DNA of 64,000 nt from Escallonia rubra (GCA_033065855.1 JAVXUO010000644.1:558001-622000), one strand, 5' to 3'. Counted from the first letter of the stretch, positions 12,572-24,289 are shown. Translations and numbers: made by a program. Notes: generated by a model from the letters alone, not told the origin.

Positions 12572-12573
<2 letters not shown>
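10844..12573. mobile_element. Element B: gene-less foldback derivative of the element A family
   Basis: A 1730-bp element with the same GGGGTTCGATACACATCGAC tips as element A, from which it is separated only by an (AT)10 tract. From 10844 it follows the left arm of A through one full 596-bp unit and part of a second, then switches at about 12074-12078 to the inverted arm sequence. The inverted-repeat part is therefore about 490 bp (10844-11330 against 12080-12573). No coding potential; apparent ORFs are translations of the palindromes and microsatellite. Confidence 0.85.
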
Positions 12574-12614
<41 letters not shown>

Positions 12615-12634
12615 GTAGAGAGAGAGAGAGAGAG
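12574..12634. repeat. (AT)n then (GA)n microsatellite, right flank of element B
   Basis: An (AT)n tract of about 36 bp follows the end of element B directly; an (AG)n run of about 18 bp follows at 12617-12634. Confidence 0.9.
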
Positions 12635-13775
12635 TGAGGCAAGAGAAAGAAGGGGAAAGAAAAAAAAAGTGACTCAAAATGGTTTAGGGCCAGATTTAGG
12701 GCCAAAGGGCTGGGACAGAATAGGGCTGAAAAGAGGACTAGAAACCGGGCCGGGGCCGGGGCCGGACCTGACCCGGGCCTTTTTAGGACCGGGTCAGGCC
12801 GGGATTTTTGGAAATTTTCATGGCCTGCCTCTGGCCCTATGGACCAGGGCCGCACTATTCACCACTTAGGGCTGGGCTAGCCCGGGCCATTTAGGGCCGG
12901 CCCTCGGGCGGCCCGGCCCTTTTGACATCTCTAGAGGAACCAAAATTGAAATAAAAGAGATCAAGAAAGAAGCTATAGAAAATGGATGGCCAAGGAGCTC
13001 TAGATCAGCAAATGTGCAGTCAATGATTGTTCCCAATGCCAAGAAATTTGATTGGGCGATGGAGCTGTCGGCGGCGTAGGGCGATGGAGCTGGAGTGGGC
13101 TGCTGCGGGGGGGCGACGTGGGGGGGGGAGAAGAGATGGAGGGAAAATGGCGACGTCACCGGCGATGGGTTTCGACACCGGCAGGAGATTGGTCGCGGTG
13201 GCTTGGGGTGGCGTCGACTTGGAGAAAGAGGGGACGGGCAGCGGGGTGGGGGGAGGGGTGGAGGCGACGGGAGGTGGGGGGAGGGTGAAGGCGACAGGTA
13301 GAAGAGGGGAGGGACAGTGGTAGGGGATGGAGGGGGTGGCGACAGCGGGGAGAAGAGAGTTGTAGAAGAGAGACATGATTAGGGTTTAGGAAAAAAAATA
13401 AATAAGGTTTTAAATTTGTGAAAAAAATTTATATGAATTTGAAATATAAAGGTTTGAAAATGAAAAAGTGAAAACAAAAGGGTTTTAGTCATATAAGAAT
13501 ATTCTAAAATTTATTGTTTCAGAATTATAAGAATTATAAGAGAATATTTTAAAAATTATTTAGTATATGCAGTAAAGGGCAATATTGCCATTTAAAAAAT
13601 ACGTAACGATGACATCATAAAAAATACACTTTTTGGACAGAACCCTAACGTTTGGACACAAGTGTTACAAAATTAGGGCTTTTGGTTACGGTATATTACA
13701 TTTTGAAACTTAATGTCCTTGACTGTAATTACACTCTAATATCAGGGACACTGCTGTAATTACCCCTAAAATCAT

Positions 13776-14854
13776 CGATGCTTGTCTTTTCGAAACTCTT
13801 GTTTCCCTCAATTCCTAAAGCCCTCTTCGGCTCGATTCCTTGTTCCCTATTCCTGAAGTCTTTAAAGCTTGCTTATCTGTTGCTGACTATCCTCATCGAG
13901 AGAACAAAGTTTGTCAATGCGTTATCTCACTTCAATTCATTTTTGGCACCATATTTAAGCAAATTAGATAGGAGATATGCTGCCTAGAAATCTCTTGAGA
14001 AGTCAACAGTAGCTATAAAACTAATTCACTTTATGGTTTATGGTATTTTCAAAGAAAAAAGTGTGTACACATAAGATATATTAAACAAATGATGATACTC
14101 TTTATGCATCTATTTATTCAAGCCGCAGATTCTTTCAGGTGCTAACGCTCCCCCACTCTCGCCCCTACCCCCGCCCCCACCCCCGCTTCGTGCAACTAAG
14201 CACCGAACTACCTACCGCCTCACCCTTTGCCGATCGCTGCCACTCATAACCGCCCAGCAAATAATGCCACGGCTCCAAATCACAAATAATCCCCACAATA
14301 ATTAAGCATGTTGAGTGATGGGCATGACTTCAGGAACTCGAATGAGCATACCTATTTATATGAATAATAATATCGATATAGAAGCCAAAAGTTGATCCAG
14401 CAATCGCGGCTAAGGAAAGGGGGCAGACAAAAACCTGAAACCAGTTGATACTCTCTCACCACCTCCATCAACTAAGATCCAGGATCTGATCTATCTCATC
14501 CCGTTAAGGTTAATTAGAACTGATTGGGCCTTACACAAACCTTCAGAACTCCACAACACCAAGCATCAATAACCTTATTTTTTTCAAAGGCTGCATTTTT
14601 TAATTTGGAATCAAAATGAAAGAAGCCACCACTTGACTTGTTCAAGTCTCTACATCCATATACCGAGAAATGGTGGTTGATTTCATATCGAGCTGAATGA
14701 CTAAAACATGTACAAGCTTCGCTATAGCGAAGTTTAGTGATGTCTGCCACTGAAAGTGGAGGACATTCGATATGTAAGCTTCGCTGTACAGGAGTGAGTC
14801 TTACAAAGTTATATGTGCCTTTAAGAGGCTCAAATTAAATTGTCATCACAATTA
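13776..14854. other. Intergenic, no gene recognised
   Basis: AT-rich sequence with one C-rich patch (14150-14200) and a 16-bp perfect palindrome, CTTCGCTATAGCGAAG, near 14716. A 69-codon ORF starting at 13778 has no recognisable domain and is not called. Confidence 0.5.
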
Positions 14855-16615
14855 GGCCCTGTTTGTTTAAGGGAAAATATTTTCCGTACTTTCCGCTGTT
14901 TGGTGTAGTTATTGAAAAATTATTTACGAAAAATGTTTACGGTCCATGAAAAAACAAGACAAATTTTCTGGAAAACCACTTCCCAAAATAAAACCCGCAA
15001 GTCATTTTCTTAAACAACTCCCGTCACTTCTCCATTCTGCCCGACTCCATCTGCCTTCAGACCGCTACCTCTTCACCGTCACCTGTGCCTCCTCACCATC
15101 GCCTCTACCACCGCTGCCTCCTCACCGTCTCGTCCGTCAGCCACCGCCGCCTCTGTCTCTGCCACTTCTGCCTCCGCCTCTTCAAGGTTTGTCCTCTCTC
15201 ATTCTATCACTGTCTTTGGATCTTCTTCTTCTTCACTCTCTTATTTCTTATTCAATCACCGCCTAGCTTCTCATTAGATCTGAGCGTACCCTCCAATTTA
15301 TATATGCCTCTTCAATTCGTTAAGCTTTTATTCCATTTTTTATGCAAATTCATAATGATCTCATTCACCTTGTTATTCGTGATAAGCCATGTCATGCTTC
15401 AAGCTTCATCTTTCATTGAGCGGTCATCCTCATGTACTAGCCAGACTCATCCTTCGGGCATTGGGATTGATGATGAAAGGAACAATGGGATGCGCCATCT
15501 ATATTGTTTGAGTGTTAGAGATAACCTTCCTTTGTTATCATATTTGAAATGCTCAACAGTTTTAACTTTTGATCCACTGGTACCACAAATTGTTGAATGA
15601 TAAGCATCTGTTTTGAGCAAGAATTTGCCAGAGAATGCATACGTCTGTAAAAACTATTATAGCATAGGGTTCCAAAAGTTAGAAGACATTAAGCTCTGTC
15701 TGACCTGAGAAGTACCATCTCGTGCTATTGTTCAGTTACCGAGGTTATGTGATCCCCTTTATCGAGGCTTTCAAGCATGAAATGGCAGCTTAACAGACCC
15801 TGCCAGGGACTCGAATATATGCACTTGCTAGTTTCGTCAAAACCCAATAATGCAACTTCCTGAGCTTATGGAGGATCTAGGGGTGTCAGTCAACCTCGTC
15901 GCCAGATGCATGACATTTTTGCATCTTTTGTTCTCTCTCTCTCTCTCTGTCTTATTAGGAATGCTAACGACTAATTGTATGAACTAGATTGAACCACTAA
16001 TGCATATTGGTGTACAATTGAGTACTGGATTTTCCTGGTGATAGGAATTTTGAACTTACTGTGCAGAAGAGCTTTTTAGTTTAGCGCAGATGTATACCTC
16101 TGATTGATAGGTGGTATAATTCGTGGGCATGGACAGACGGACAAGCAGATTGATCTCGATCTCTTTTTCTTACTTCCTGTGCTTCACATTAATTGTTGTA
16201 CCATGCGAGTTTGGTATAGTATTTGGAGAACTAAAGGTGCATGACAGTAGTACGTTAAGGTTATGATAGATCATTGTGTCATTCATCAGTCTCATTTTGC
16301 AATCAGGGTATCTGAGTGGTTCTTTGAATTTGATTCAGATTGATCCATGTTCCCATTTCATAGGCCGTTTCAATCTTAATTAGATCAATCATTAGTTCAT
16401 GAGGGATCACTGAGAAACTATTTCTTGTTTTACTCTCTCATGTAATGATGTTCATATATTCTGTAGAGTTCAATGATTTTGATTTCGTCCACTTCTTAAT
16501 AGTTGTAGTAGCCTGAACCTGATTGCGTGTATTATGGATCCTGAACACAATTGGATTCTTTTCTTCAAGAAATCTTGGTCTTCTTGATTACATGCTGAGC
16601 TGAAGTTGGCAAAAT

Positions 16616-17063
16616 CTATGTTACATGGACTCGGTGTAGGTGTTCGGATCGGGTACGTGTTCGAGTGTCGGACTCGCCTATTTTCAAAATTCTAGGATAC
16701 GTAGACACCGTCCAAAAGTTGGACACGGGTACGGGGATGCGGCTAAAAATTTTAAGATACATAAAATACTTTAAATGAGATTGAGTTTTAAATATTTTTT
16801 ATTTATGGGTATATATAAATTTCACATAAATTATATATAATTATTACCCAGAATAAATAGGTTCTTTCATTTTTTGGTGATTTAGATATTTTTTGTACCT
16901 TTTTTATAAATCAATGCCAAAAAAAGTTAGAAAAAAAAAGAAAAGGAAAAAGAAGGCAAAAGCAAGGCTGTAAAAAGCAAGGCAAGGCTATCAAAAGCAA
17001 GGCAGGCTGTCAAAAAGCAGAGAACAAACCCACGGGCAGAAGGTACTCTCTCTCTCTCTCTTT

Positions 17064-17094
<31 letters not shown>

Positions 17095-17365
17095 TTCTTC
17101 CTCTTCTTCTCTTCTTTCTCGGAGGTCGATAGCCATTCTTCTTCTCTTTTCTCTCTTCAAAGCATCATAGATCTTCTTCTCCTCTCTTAAAAACCTTCAC
17201 AGCTTCTTCTTTCTTCGATCCTTACCGTCACTCTCTGGCCGGAATGTCAACGTGGCGTATCCGTCCGGCAGATGACGGATCCGACACGGATCCCGTACCC
17301 GTGTCGGCTTCGAGTCGTGTCGACACCGTCCCTTCACCCCAAAGTGAAGGGTCCATGTAACATAG
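16616..17365. mobile_element. hAT-like MITE (750 bp) nested in the Harbinger element
   Basis: Perfect 15-bp terminal inverted repeats CTATGTTACATGGAC (16616-16630 and 17351-17365). They are flanked by ggcaaaat (16608-16615) and tgcaaaat (17366-17373), an 8-bp duplication with one mismatch. Subterminal DNA is rich in cggacacg/cgtgtcgg motifs; the middle is AT-rich with long AAG/CTT runs (17040-17120). No transposase. Confidence 0.78.
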
Positions 17366-17757
17366 TGCAAAATCCATATGAAATAACTCTCACATGCACA
17401 TTTTGACCGTAGAAAAGCACTCAGTTGAAAAGGGGAAATGGTTGGTGACGAAGGCAAATGACTCACTTGATGGACTTGGCTTGATTAGCAAGGGTACATT
17501 TCTTAGTGGAATGCATGGAATTCCCTTCATTACCTTTATCCTTGTCATCGGTACTAGGGGACCAGATTATTCTTCAGATTGTAGGATCAGTCCAATTTTC
17601 CTTCACTTTTTTCATGTTATCGAATGATGTACAGTATGTGATAGTGTTATATCAAAACCACTCAAGGACCCCATAGTTTTGGCAATGTCTTTATAGAAGA
17701 AATGCCTAGTGAAGTCTCTTTCAATACCAACATTTCAGGTTACTCTGTGCTTCTATG

Positions 17758-17800
17758 GGTGTGTGTGTGTGCGTGTGTGTGTGTGTGAGAGAGAGAGAGA
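17758..17800 (+). repeat. (GT)n/(GA)n microsatellite
   Basis: Compound dinucleotide tract, GT repeats with a GC interruption followed by GA repeats, inside the Harbinger element. Confidence 0.9.
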
Positions 17801-17979
17801 GATTTCTTTTAGGCAAGTGCCCAAATGTGGAAAGTGAAAACCAGTGGGTGCTTCGAGCGTGGATTGCTTCAGCATCTCTATTTACACATGCACATTTTGT
17901 AAAGATGGAACCATAGTTTTTCAGGTGTTTCTAACAAGTACTGTGCCTTAAAGTAATATATCTTTATTTTTACTTACAG

Positions 17980-18458
17980 GAAAATACTATCGTGGAGATG
18001 CTGGTATGGTACTAGAAATGGGATTCTCTCTCCTTATCGGGGTGTTCGTTATCATTTGGAAGAGTTTAGTGCGCATCCACCTCAAGATGAGAGCGAGCTT
18101 TACAACCTCCGTCACACTAGCTTCTTTGCAAACAACTATTGAAAGAGGTTTTGGAGTATTGAAGGGGCGTTTTCGCGTGGTAGATGTTGTTCCACGTTGG
18201 TCATTCAAAAGACAGGTGGATGTAGTACTCGCATGTTGTATCATTCATAACTACATTATGGGTGTGGATTCGAATGACCAAATTACTCGAGATGTTATTT
18301 GAGAGATAGAATCCCAACGGCAAAGTGGACGAGAACAAACACAACGAGAGCCAACTCAACGGGAGGAGAGGGAAGAACATAGAGAATGGACAATGAAAAG
18401 GGACCATATAGCAAAGGAAATGTGGAATGATTATCTTAGAAGGGGGAAAAATGTTTAG
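17980..18458 (+). pseudogene. PIF/Harbinger transposase, C-terminal exon, broken
   Basis: The exon follows a ttacag acceptor. Conserved words of the Harbinger nuclease domain (DDE_Tnp_4) appear but in different frames. GKYYRGDAG is followed, after a one-base loss near 18007, by TRNGILSPYRGVRYHLEEFS and NLRHTS; a second shift near 18120 leads to TIERGFGVLKGRFRVVD and VLACCIIHNYI. The ERGFGVLK segment carries the last acidic residue of the DDE triad. A TGA at 18300-18302 interrupts the tail, which continues in frame to MWNDYLRRGKN and TAG at 18456-18458. Upstream exons with the first two acidic residues were not found. It would have catalysed cut-and-paste transposition; this copy cannot make protein. 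Confidence 0.85.
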
Positions 18459-18752
18459 GGATATGTTTTTGTACTTTTATCTTGTGACATTTTTATTGTA
18501 CTTGTTTTCCAGCTAAGAATGTGTATGTAAATTGGATAAGGTCGTATCTTTTACTGATGTTTTTTATGGTTTTATCATGTTTATACTATTTACTTTCTAT
18601 CTAATCTTTAGCATACGGGCATAGGTAGTTTTATCATTTTTCTGTGTATCGTCCAAACAGCGGAAAATGAAATTCAGGAAAATATTTTCAGGAGATTATT
18701 ATTTTCCGAAAAGCGTTTTCCGTGAAGTATTTTCCGTGAAACAAACATGGCC

Positions 18753-19128
18753 TTAATCTCTATGCTCACATTCAAACTCTTTTAGCCCTAGATTAAGCGA
18801 ACGTTGTTGACGGATTTTGGAGCGTTCATGCATAGAGGGCGCGCATAAAGGAGTCTGAACCACCTCTGATCGATCTGTGTTCCGGAGAATGGCACGAGTT
18901 TGCTGATCTAGTCATATGCCCCAAAAAGGAGGTTATTTTGTTGCTGATGTAGAGCGGATTCCGACAATTTATAATTAACATTAATTCTACAACAGAGGAT
19001 CCGGATCCTATTTAGGTCATTTGCACCATAAATAAAAAAAACCAAAGGTTTGTACGGTTGCCAGGAGAATGTTGAACTTGAACAAATATACTAAAAAGTG
19101 AATATGGTCAGATCTGCTGGAATCTTGT
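18753..19128. other. 3' flank of the Deg protease gene
   Basis: Non-coding sequence between the Harbinger element and the Deg stop codon. It should contain the Deg 3' UTR (minus strand). No other gene seen. Confidence 0.5.
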
Positions 19129-22100
19129 TCATGTTTTGAGGTCATCTGACATAGCAGAAGATATGCAATGTGCTTTGAGGATATCAGGAGTTTCAGCTTT
19201 TGCAGCCTTGGCTTCTAAAACCACCGTCTGCATCCACAAATACAAGAATATTAGCAAGTTCAGAGAGATCATAAATAGTCTATATAGTTGAACCAGCCAG
19301 AGCAAGTTACCTTTCCATTCTCGAGAACGAACTTGAGAAATCCTTCCTCACAGTTCTCCACTGTGACAGCCAAATTCTTTAGAGACTTCACAGGTTTGCC
19401 GTTAAGAGTTAGAACCTGCATAGATTTGGAACTTCCTTAACTTACTAATCAAAAGAGACATCACAATTTAATGGACAAATATTTAGTTTCAATTTCGTTG
19501 CTAACTTTTTAAATGGTATTTGATATTTTCTTAGCCCAAGGTTATTCAGGGTATTTATGAAAAGTTATTTCTTCATACAATTCTTGAATGCACTATACAT
19601 CGTAGAGTCATTCTTAGAGACTTTGCGCAGGGAAAATGATAAAGAGCTAGATTCCGACCTGATTGCAAACAACAGCCATCTCGTCGTACCCGTTGTTAAT
19701 GTCAGCCTTCAGCAACTGTCCAGAATTTGACAGTAAAGTTCTAAGATGCCATTCAGGAGTATCAAAGTTACACGAAAAATCAGTAGGCCAACCATGATAA
19801 TTTTGAGGAATATCTTACATTACAAACCACTACACGATCTTCATAGAATGCTTGGGATAACAGCTTCTCTGGCAGATAGTCATAATCCTGAAGATACTGG
19901 AGGTAGGAGAGCACATAAACCAAAAGTTACAAAGACATAACCCTAAATATATATTGAAGTAACTATATTCATAGGGATGAAAACACGTCTAATGCTGAAG
20001 ACCAAGATCTCTTCTACACATTTGTAGCCACATAGATCAATGTTTCTGCCGCTGTTCCCTATTTAGGGGCGGATTAATCCGTTAGATTTACCCTATTCGC
20101 TAATAAAGGTAGTGAAAGCCTAAAAGTGCAGGCAATCGAGCAATCATGTGCTGAGGTATGTGCTACAAATATGTGGAGAGATAGAGGTAAATAGAGGCAT
20201 CTGTATAGAAAACCACTTTTGTGGCTTACCAAAGGCAAAGCATGTCTGTGACAGGCTTGAAGTACCAGTTATTACTACGTAAGGATACCATAGACAAGCT
20301 AGATTGTGGCTTATCAAACAGCCCACATTCTCGCTTATACGCAGAGTCTATAAATGACTTGAAACCAAGTAATAAGCACCAAAACGAACCATAGATTGCA
20401 GATATGGAATAGATAGAGTTGTGAAAACAAATCCTCCGATGATGTAATATGAAAGCGGTCTTCCCTTGGTGTTTGCTGGCATAAATTGCTTGCGACATGA
20501 AAGTTTTATTGTGAACTCTTGGATTTTTGAATTGCGTAGTACTTTAACTTGAACTTTATCACCCTTGAACTTTCGCGTAATAAGGTGACTGAAATCTATA
20601 CGTTGTCCTCGACTTAATGGAACTGAAAGGTAATCACCAGGTAAAGAAAATAAAATTAAGAAAATACGCATGAGGGTAGAGTTAAAGGATTTCCTTATCA
20701 GCAAAAGAATGAGCAAAATGAAAAGTTGAGTTCCACCGTGCTCTTGTGGGGAAACCAATAGGGCATACTGATTATGACAAGCAACGAATTGCATATTTTG
20801 TTTGCCAAATGCATACAGTATCTGCTCATTGTCGCATTTTTTGCTCAGTGGCATGCCTCCATTGACATGGCTGGAACTCCCACCTAATTATAGTTTAACC
20901 AAAGAAGTGCAAAGCTAGTTGATTACCAGTTCCATCGTTAGCAATGTTGACCCCATCAATGCTAAGGATAACATCATATGGCTTTAACATATCAGATTCT
21001 GGATAACGTGGGAGGATTTCAGTTACAAGAACACCCTGCTGGTCACTTCTCATCTTCATTGATGCACGTAGGTCAGGGTTTTCCATCTCCTGCCAATTGA
21101 TCCCAAAACTTGGGACCCCTGCCATTTCAAAGTTCAAAAACAGCTTGAAAGTACGATTTAAGAACAAGAATCAGTATGATCTGGCCTAGCTAAGCAGTAT
21201 AGCTAAACAAACCAGTATCTGCTCCATTTTTGTCAAAGTCTTGAAGGAAGTGCTTAATAATTGGCACCGGTATGATCTCGCCTCCACTAGTCTCTGAGCC
21301 TTGAAATGCAATGCCGACGCATTTGCCTTTAACGCTAAAAACAGGCCCTCCAGAATTTCCTCCTTTTAGAACAACATTCAACTGCAAAAGAAAAGTCATT
21401 CACCTCAAAGTTTTTTTTTCCATTTAAGTGAGCTTATTAACAGAAGACTTGGTTGGTTGACACTATAGCACAAAAAATTAGTCATACTTGTAATGCTAGA
21501 AGTTTGGTTCCAGAATGGTAGTATGGGACAACACGCGCTTTTGACATTGTACCGCGAATTGCACACAATTGCTCTCTGTCCATTGGATATCCTGCAATGA
21601 TTAATTCATCTTTTGGTGCCGGCAAGTCTCCAAAATCTACGGGCTTAACTCCTTCCCAGAACGCATCGTCCTTAACTGTTAGCAATGCTGTAGAAACCCC
21701 AGAGAAACGTTTAAAATGGGAATCAAGGAAAAGAAGCGAACGTGATTTCACCCAGATTCATAAACCAATAACGAGAAACCACATGCTATGTTGTACCAAT
21801 GTCGGACTCTGGAGCCATAGCTAGAACTGTGGCCGTGTACGTGGTATCAGAGCCATGTCTCTTGAGCTTAACCTGAGTGTGGTGATCAACGGAGTGAGCA
21901 CAGGTCAACACCCTCCGCCCAGGTATAATAAACCCACTGCTAGAAGCGCACTCTTGCTCCCTTTGCCACGGTCTTGTGAAATCAGGGTTTGCAGAAAAAC
22001 AAGTCACCTTAACAACTGCATCCAACGGTGGCTCAGCAACAACCTGATTATGCAACAATTAACTCATGGACGTTTAGAACTCTGTGTATCAGTATACATC

Positions 22101-23056
22101 TCCTAAGAGAAAGATTTCACATATATTCCTCCCTTTTTCTAATTGTCTTCAATCCAAAACACAATCGTTGAAGGCAATTGAACACAATACTCCACACTGC
22201 GGTTGCTAAGTAAAGTTTGTATTGTAGTAGCCACATTCCAAATTCAAAATAACCAAAAAATCAAAACAACAATGACCATAAAATCAACAAGATATTCACA
22301 TGCATCATACACATTAGTACAATTAAGGCAGTGAAATTTACTAATCAAGATTATGGAGCTCGCACAGCCGCTGCACTGAAAATTCTCTCAAATCCCTGGG
22401 GCATACATAGGTTAAAGAATGCAGACTACCCTTTACAGTGGCTCTTCCCTAGGTCATACCATGGGCTAAAAATGCGGGTTAAAGAAGATATCATAACAGT
22501 ACACAGTTATCCTTTTAGTTCCTGCTTTTCATCATACTGTTCGAAGCTCTGAAATCTTCACAATGACACTAACTGATGCTCAACCACGAACCCTGTGCTA
22601 TTCATCCCCTACCATGTATTTGGTATGAAACCCTAGGACTGTACTTAAAGATTTGTAACTCATATGGTACCAAGACTCATAATCATTAGAAAAACTTACA
22701 AAGCCGCAAAGCGTCTTGAAGAACTTATTCCTTATGTTATCCCATCTGAAGTCTTGCAAGTCTACTTCATCCACCGTGCCGTCTTCATAGTTCCTAGACC
22801 AATATAGCAATGTCTTGGCCAAGGAAGAGACCTCTTCTTTTATGGAACACAAACGAGACTGCCCTTTTGAAGACTGAGAAAGGGATAATTGAAGCTGACG
22901 GTGGCAAGGTTTTGATGGACTTGGCACGGACACAACGGAAGGCCGTCTACTTATTTTCCCGTCGGTAAACTTAGAGGAAAGATAGGTTTTGTTACTGCTG
23001 TCAGCCTTGAGGGCCAAGGGCGGCTTAGAGACAAGGTTAGAGGGACAGGCCAACAT
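19129..23056 (-). CDS. Deg/HtrA-type serine protease (plant Deg2/Deg9-like), ten exons
   Basis: Exons on the minus strand: 23056-22700, 22043-21797, 21687-21488, 21381-21213, 21118-20927, 20622-20390, 19896-19819, 19715-19659, 19415-19311 and 19227-19129, giving about 578 residues, close to plant Deg2/Deg9 length. ATP-independent Deg proteases degrade damaged proteins. The trypsin-like domain keeps its triad: His in LTCAHSV, Asp in APESDIALL, Ser in GGNSGGPVF. The PDZ region includes [19 protein letters not shown] and [14 protein letters not shown]; the family-specific tail has ADINNGYDE and [12 protein letters not shown]. The N-terminus is rich in S, K and P and could be an organelle transit peptide; no nuclear signal like that of Deg9 is obvious. 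Met at 23056 is the first ATG; an upstream in-frame TTG is not a plausible start. Exons 7 and 8 are the least certain. The residues before the active serine ([10 protein letters not shown]) differ from the usual AAINPGNSGG. Confidence 0.88.
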
Positions 23057-23093
23057 CGTTGCCTTGCACAAGCAGAAGACTGATTGATCCGCA

Positions 23094-23104
23094 AGTTATA
23101 TAAG
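23094..23104 (-). promoter_or_regulatory. Probable TATA box of the Deg gene
   Basis: The minus-strand sequence cttatataac lies about 40 bp upstream of the ATG at 23056, giving room for a short 5' UTR. Only about 40 bp separate it from the transposon nest starting at 23144. Confidence 0.55.
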
Positions 23105-23806
23105 GACGATAAACTATGTTCCAAATTACTTATCGACCCTTAAGGCTGTGTTTGGCGCGCGGGATAAGGGTTCCGGATAGGATAAAAATAATCATATCCG
23201 GCGTTTGACCTCGCATTTAAAGGTTGGATATAATATCCGTCGGACATGTTTTATCCCACTAGAGTGGGATAATTCTGTACCTAGGGGGTGGTATAGAATT
23301 AATCCTGATGGGTTTGGACTAAAATGAATGGGACCCACCCCATTTTCTTCCTTTTTCCCGTCAACACCATTGCCGGAGTGCCTCTTCATGTTCAACCTAC
23401 CGCCGGCTGCAACCTCCCATTGCCGCTCTTTTTCTCAGCTCCTCGCCAGAGCCATGGCTTCTCCGAACACTTCTTCATCAGATCTGCATGTCTCTCTCTC
23501 TCTCACACATCAGATCTGCCCATCATCGATCACCGTTGCTTGGCCAACCTCCACACCGACGGCCCACCACCCCCGCTATCACAAACAACGGCCACTATGC
23601 AGAGGCTCACACCATTGCTCATCCTTCAGATTTGACCACTTCCATCTGCGAACTCCATCGCCGACCGTCCTCCGTCGATGTCCCATCTGTCTCCTGCCGC
23701 CTCCATCGCCGGCAACCCACTACCCCTACCATCACAGACAACTGGAACCATACTGAAACTAGCCACCGTGCCGCAGACCACCCAATTTGAGAAACTTTCT
23801 GAAGAT

Positions 23807-24165
23807 ATCCATTGAGAGCGCGGGCAAAATGAGCTATTTTGCAAGCGCGATCTGGCCGTCCATCCTGAAAGATGGACGACCCAGATTGCGCCTTTTTTGA
23901 AAACTGTCAGTCGTCCGCGACACTATGTCGCTGACATGTTTCCGTTTTTCCCGTCCTCCCCGTCCGCTACATTGTATCGCGGACAACATTCAAGTCCTGA
24001 CACGTGACAGCAAAAAGGCATCCGCTATACAGTGTAGCGGACGTCCCCTAGGCTGACACCTGTCAGTTCCTGTCCCGTCGCCCGCCACGGGAATGACGGT
24101 TATCTTGTCTGTCCGCTACACAATGTGGCGGACGTAATAGTCCGCGATACAGTATAGCGGACGTG
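23807..24165 (+). repeat. Left terminal inverted repeat of the MULE
   Basis: Matches the reverse complement of 34437-34902 over landmarks such as CAAGCGCGATCTG, GTCCATCCTGAAAGATGGAC, GAAAACTGTCAGTCGTCCGC, AGCAAAAAGGCATCCGCTAT and CCTAGGCTGACACCTGTCAG. It includes about five copies of the CCGCTA..TAGCGG palindrome. Confidence 0.85.
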
Positions 24166-24289
24166 TAATTGATATTCGAAAAACAGTAACTACGGCACTC
24201 TTCTCCATTGTATCTACTCACAAATTTTTTCAGCGGCGTTGGCAAGCAGATCTGCGCAATTCCTTCTTAAGAACACCTTTAATACCCTA

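Larger units (their letters stand above)
2449..12933. mobile_element. hAT-type non-autonomous element (GGGCC-rich), split by elements A and B
   Basis: Ends are TAGAGGTGTCAAA at 2449 and the reverse complement TAGAGATGTCAAAAGGGCC at 12933. They are flanked by near-identical 8-mers, gatgaacc (2441-2448) and gaggaacc (12934-12941), the duplication size of hAT transposons. Subterminal DNA is rich in GGGCC/GGCCC motifs on both sides (2455-2550, 12680-12920). Minus its two inner insertions it is about 1.1 kb, with no transposase. The inner elements sit in an (AT)n tract in its left-central part. Confidence 0.75.
1968..13766. mobile_element. Outer transposon of a nest, MULE-like by its 9-bp target duplication (non-autonomous)
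   Basis: The 9-mer taaaatcat is present at 1959-1967 and again at 13767-13775. Just inside lie imperfect terminal inverted repeats of about 40 bp: the left starts GGACTAATTATAACAGTATC and the reverse complement of the right starts GGGGTAATTACAGCAGTGTC. The match continues through CTGA..TTAG.GT.TAATTACA. A 9-bp duplication is characteristic of Mutator-like elements. Without the hAT element nested at 2449-12933 it is about 1.3 kb and has no transposase. Its arms hold GC-rich stretches (2160-2340, 13040-13380) sharing a gatggagctg..gcgtagggcgatggagctg motif in direct orientation. Confidence 0.72.
14855..18752. mobile_element. PIF/Harbinger transposon, decayed
   Basis: Ends are GGCCCTGTTTGTTT at 14855 and, as reverse complement, GGCCATGTTTGTTT at 18752, followed on both sides by GGAAAATA..TTTTCCG motifs. 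The flanking trinucleotide is tta on both sides (14852-14854 and 18753-18755), the PIF/Harbinger target preference. The transposase remnant at 17980-18458 is of the Harbinger family, which agrees. The 5' half has a proline-codon-rich stretch (15000-15270) and no recognisable Myb/SANT ORF. A hAT-like element is nested at 16616-17365. Confidence 0.85.

Noticed and set aside
10542-12855. Many overlapping ORFs with IYIYIY and KKN/FFP runs
   Set aside because: They are translations of (AT)n tracts and of the palindromic tips of elements A and B on both strands.
13020-13376. Proline- and glycine-rich ORFs on both strands
   Set aside because: GC-rich low-complexity sequence in the arm of the outer transposon; open in many frames at once, no domain.
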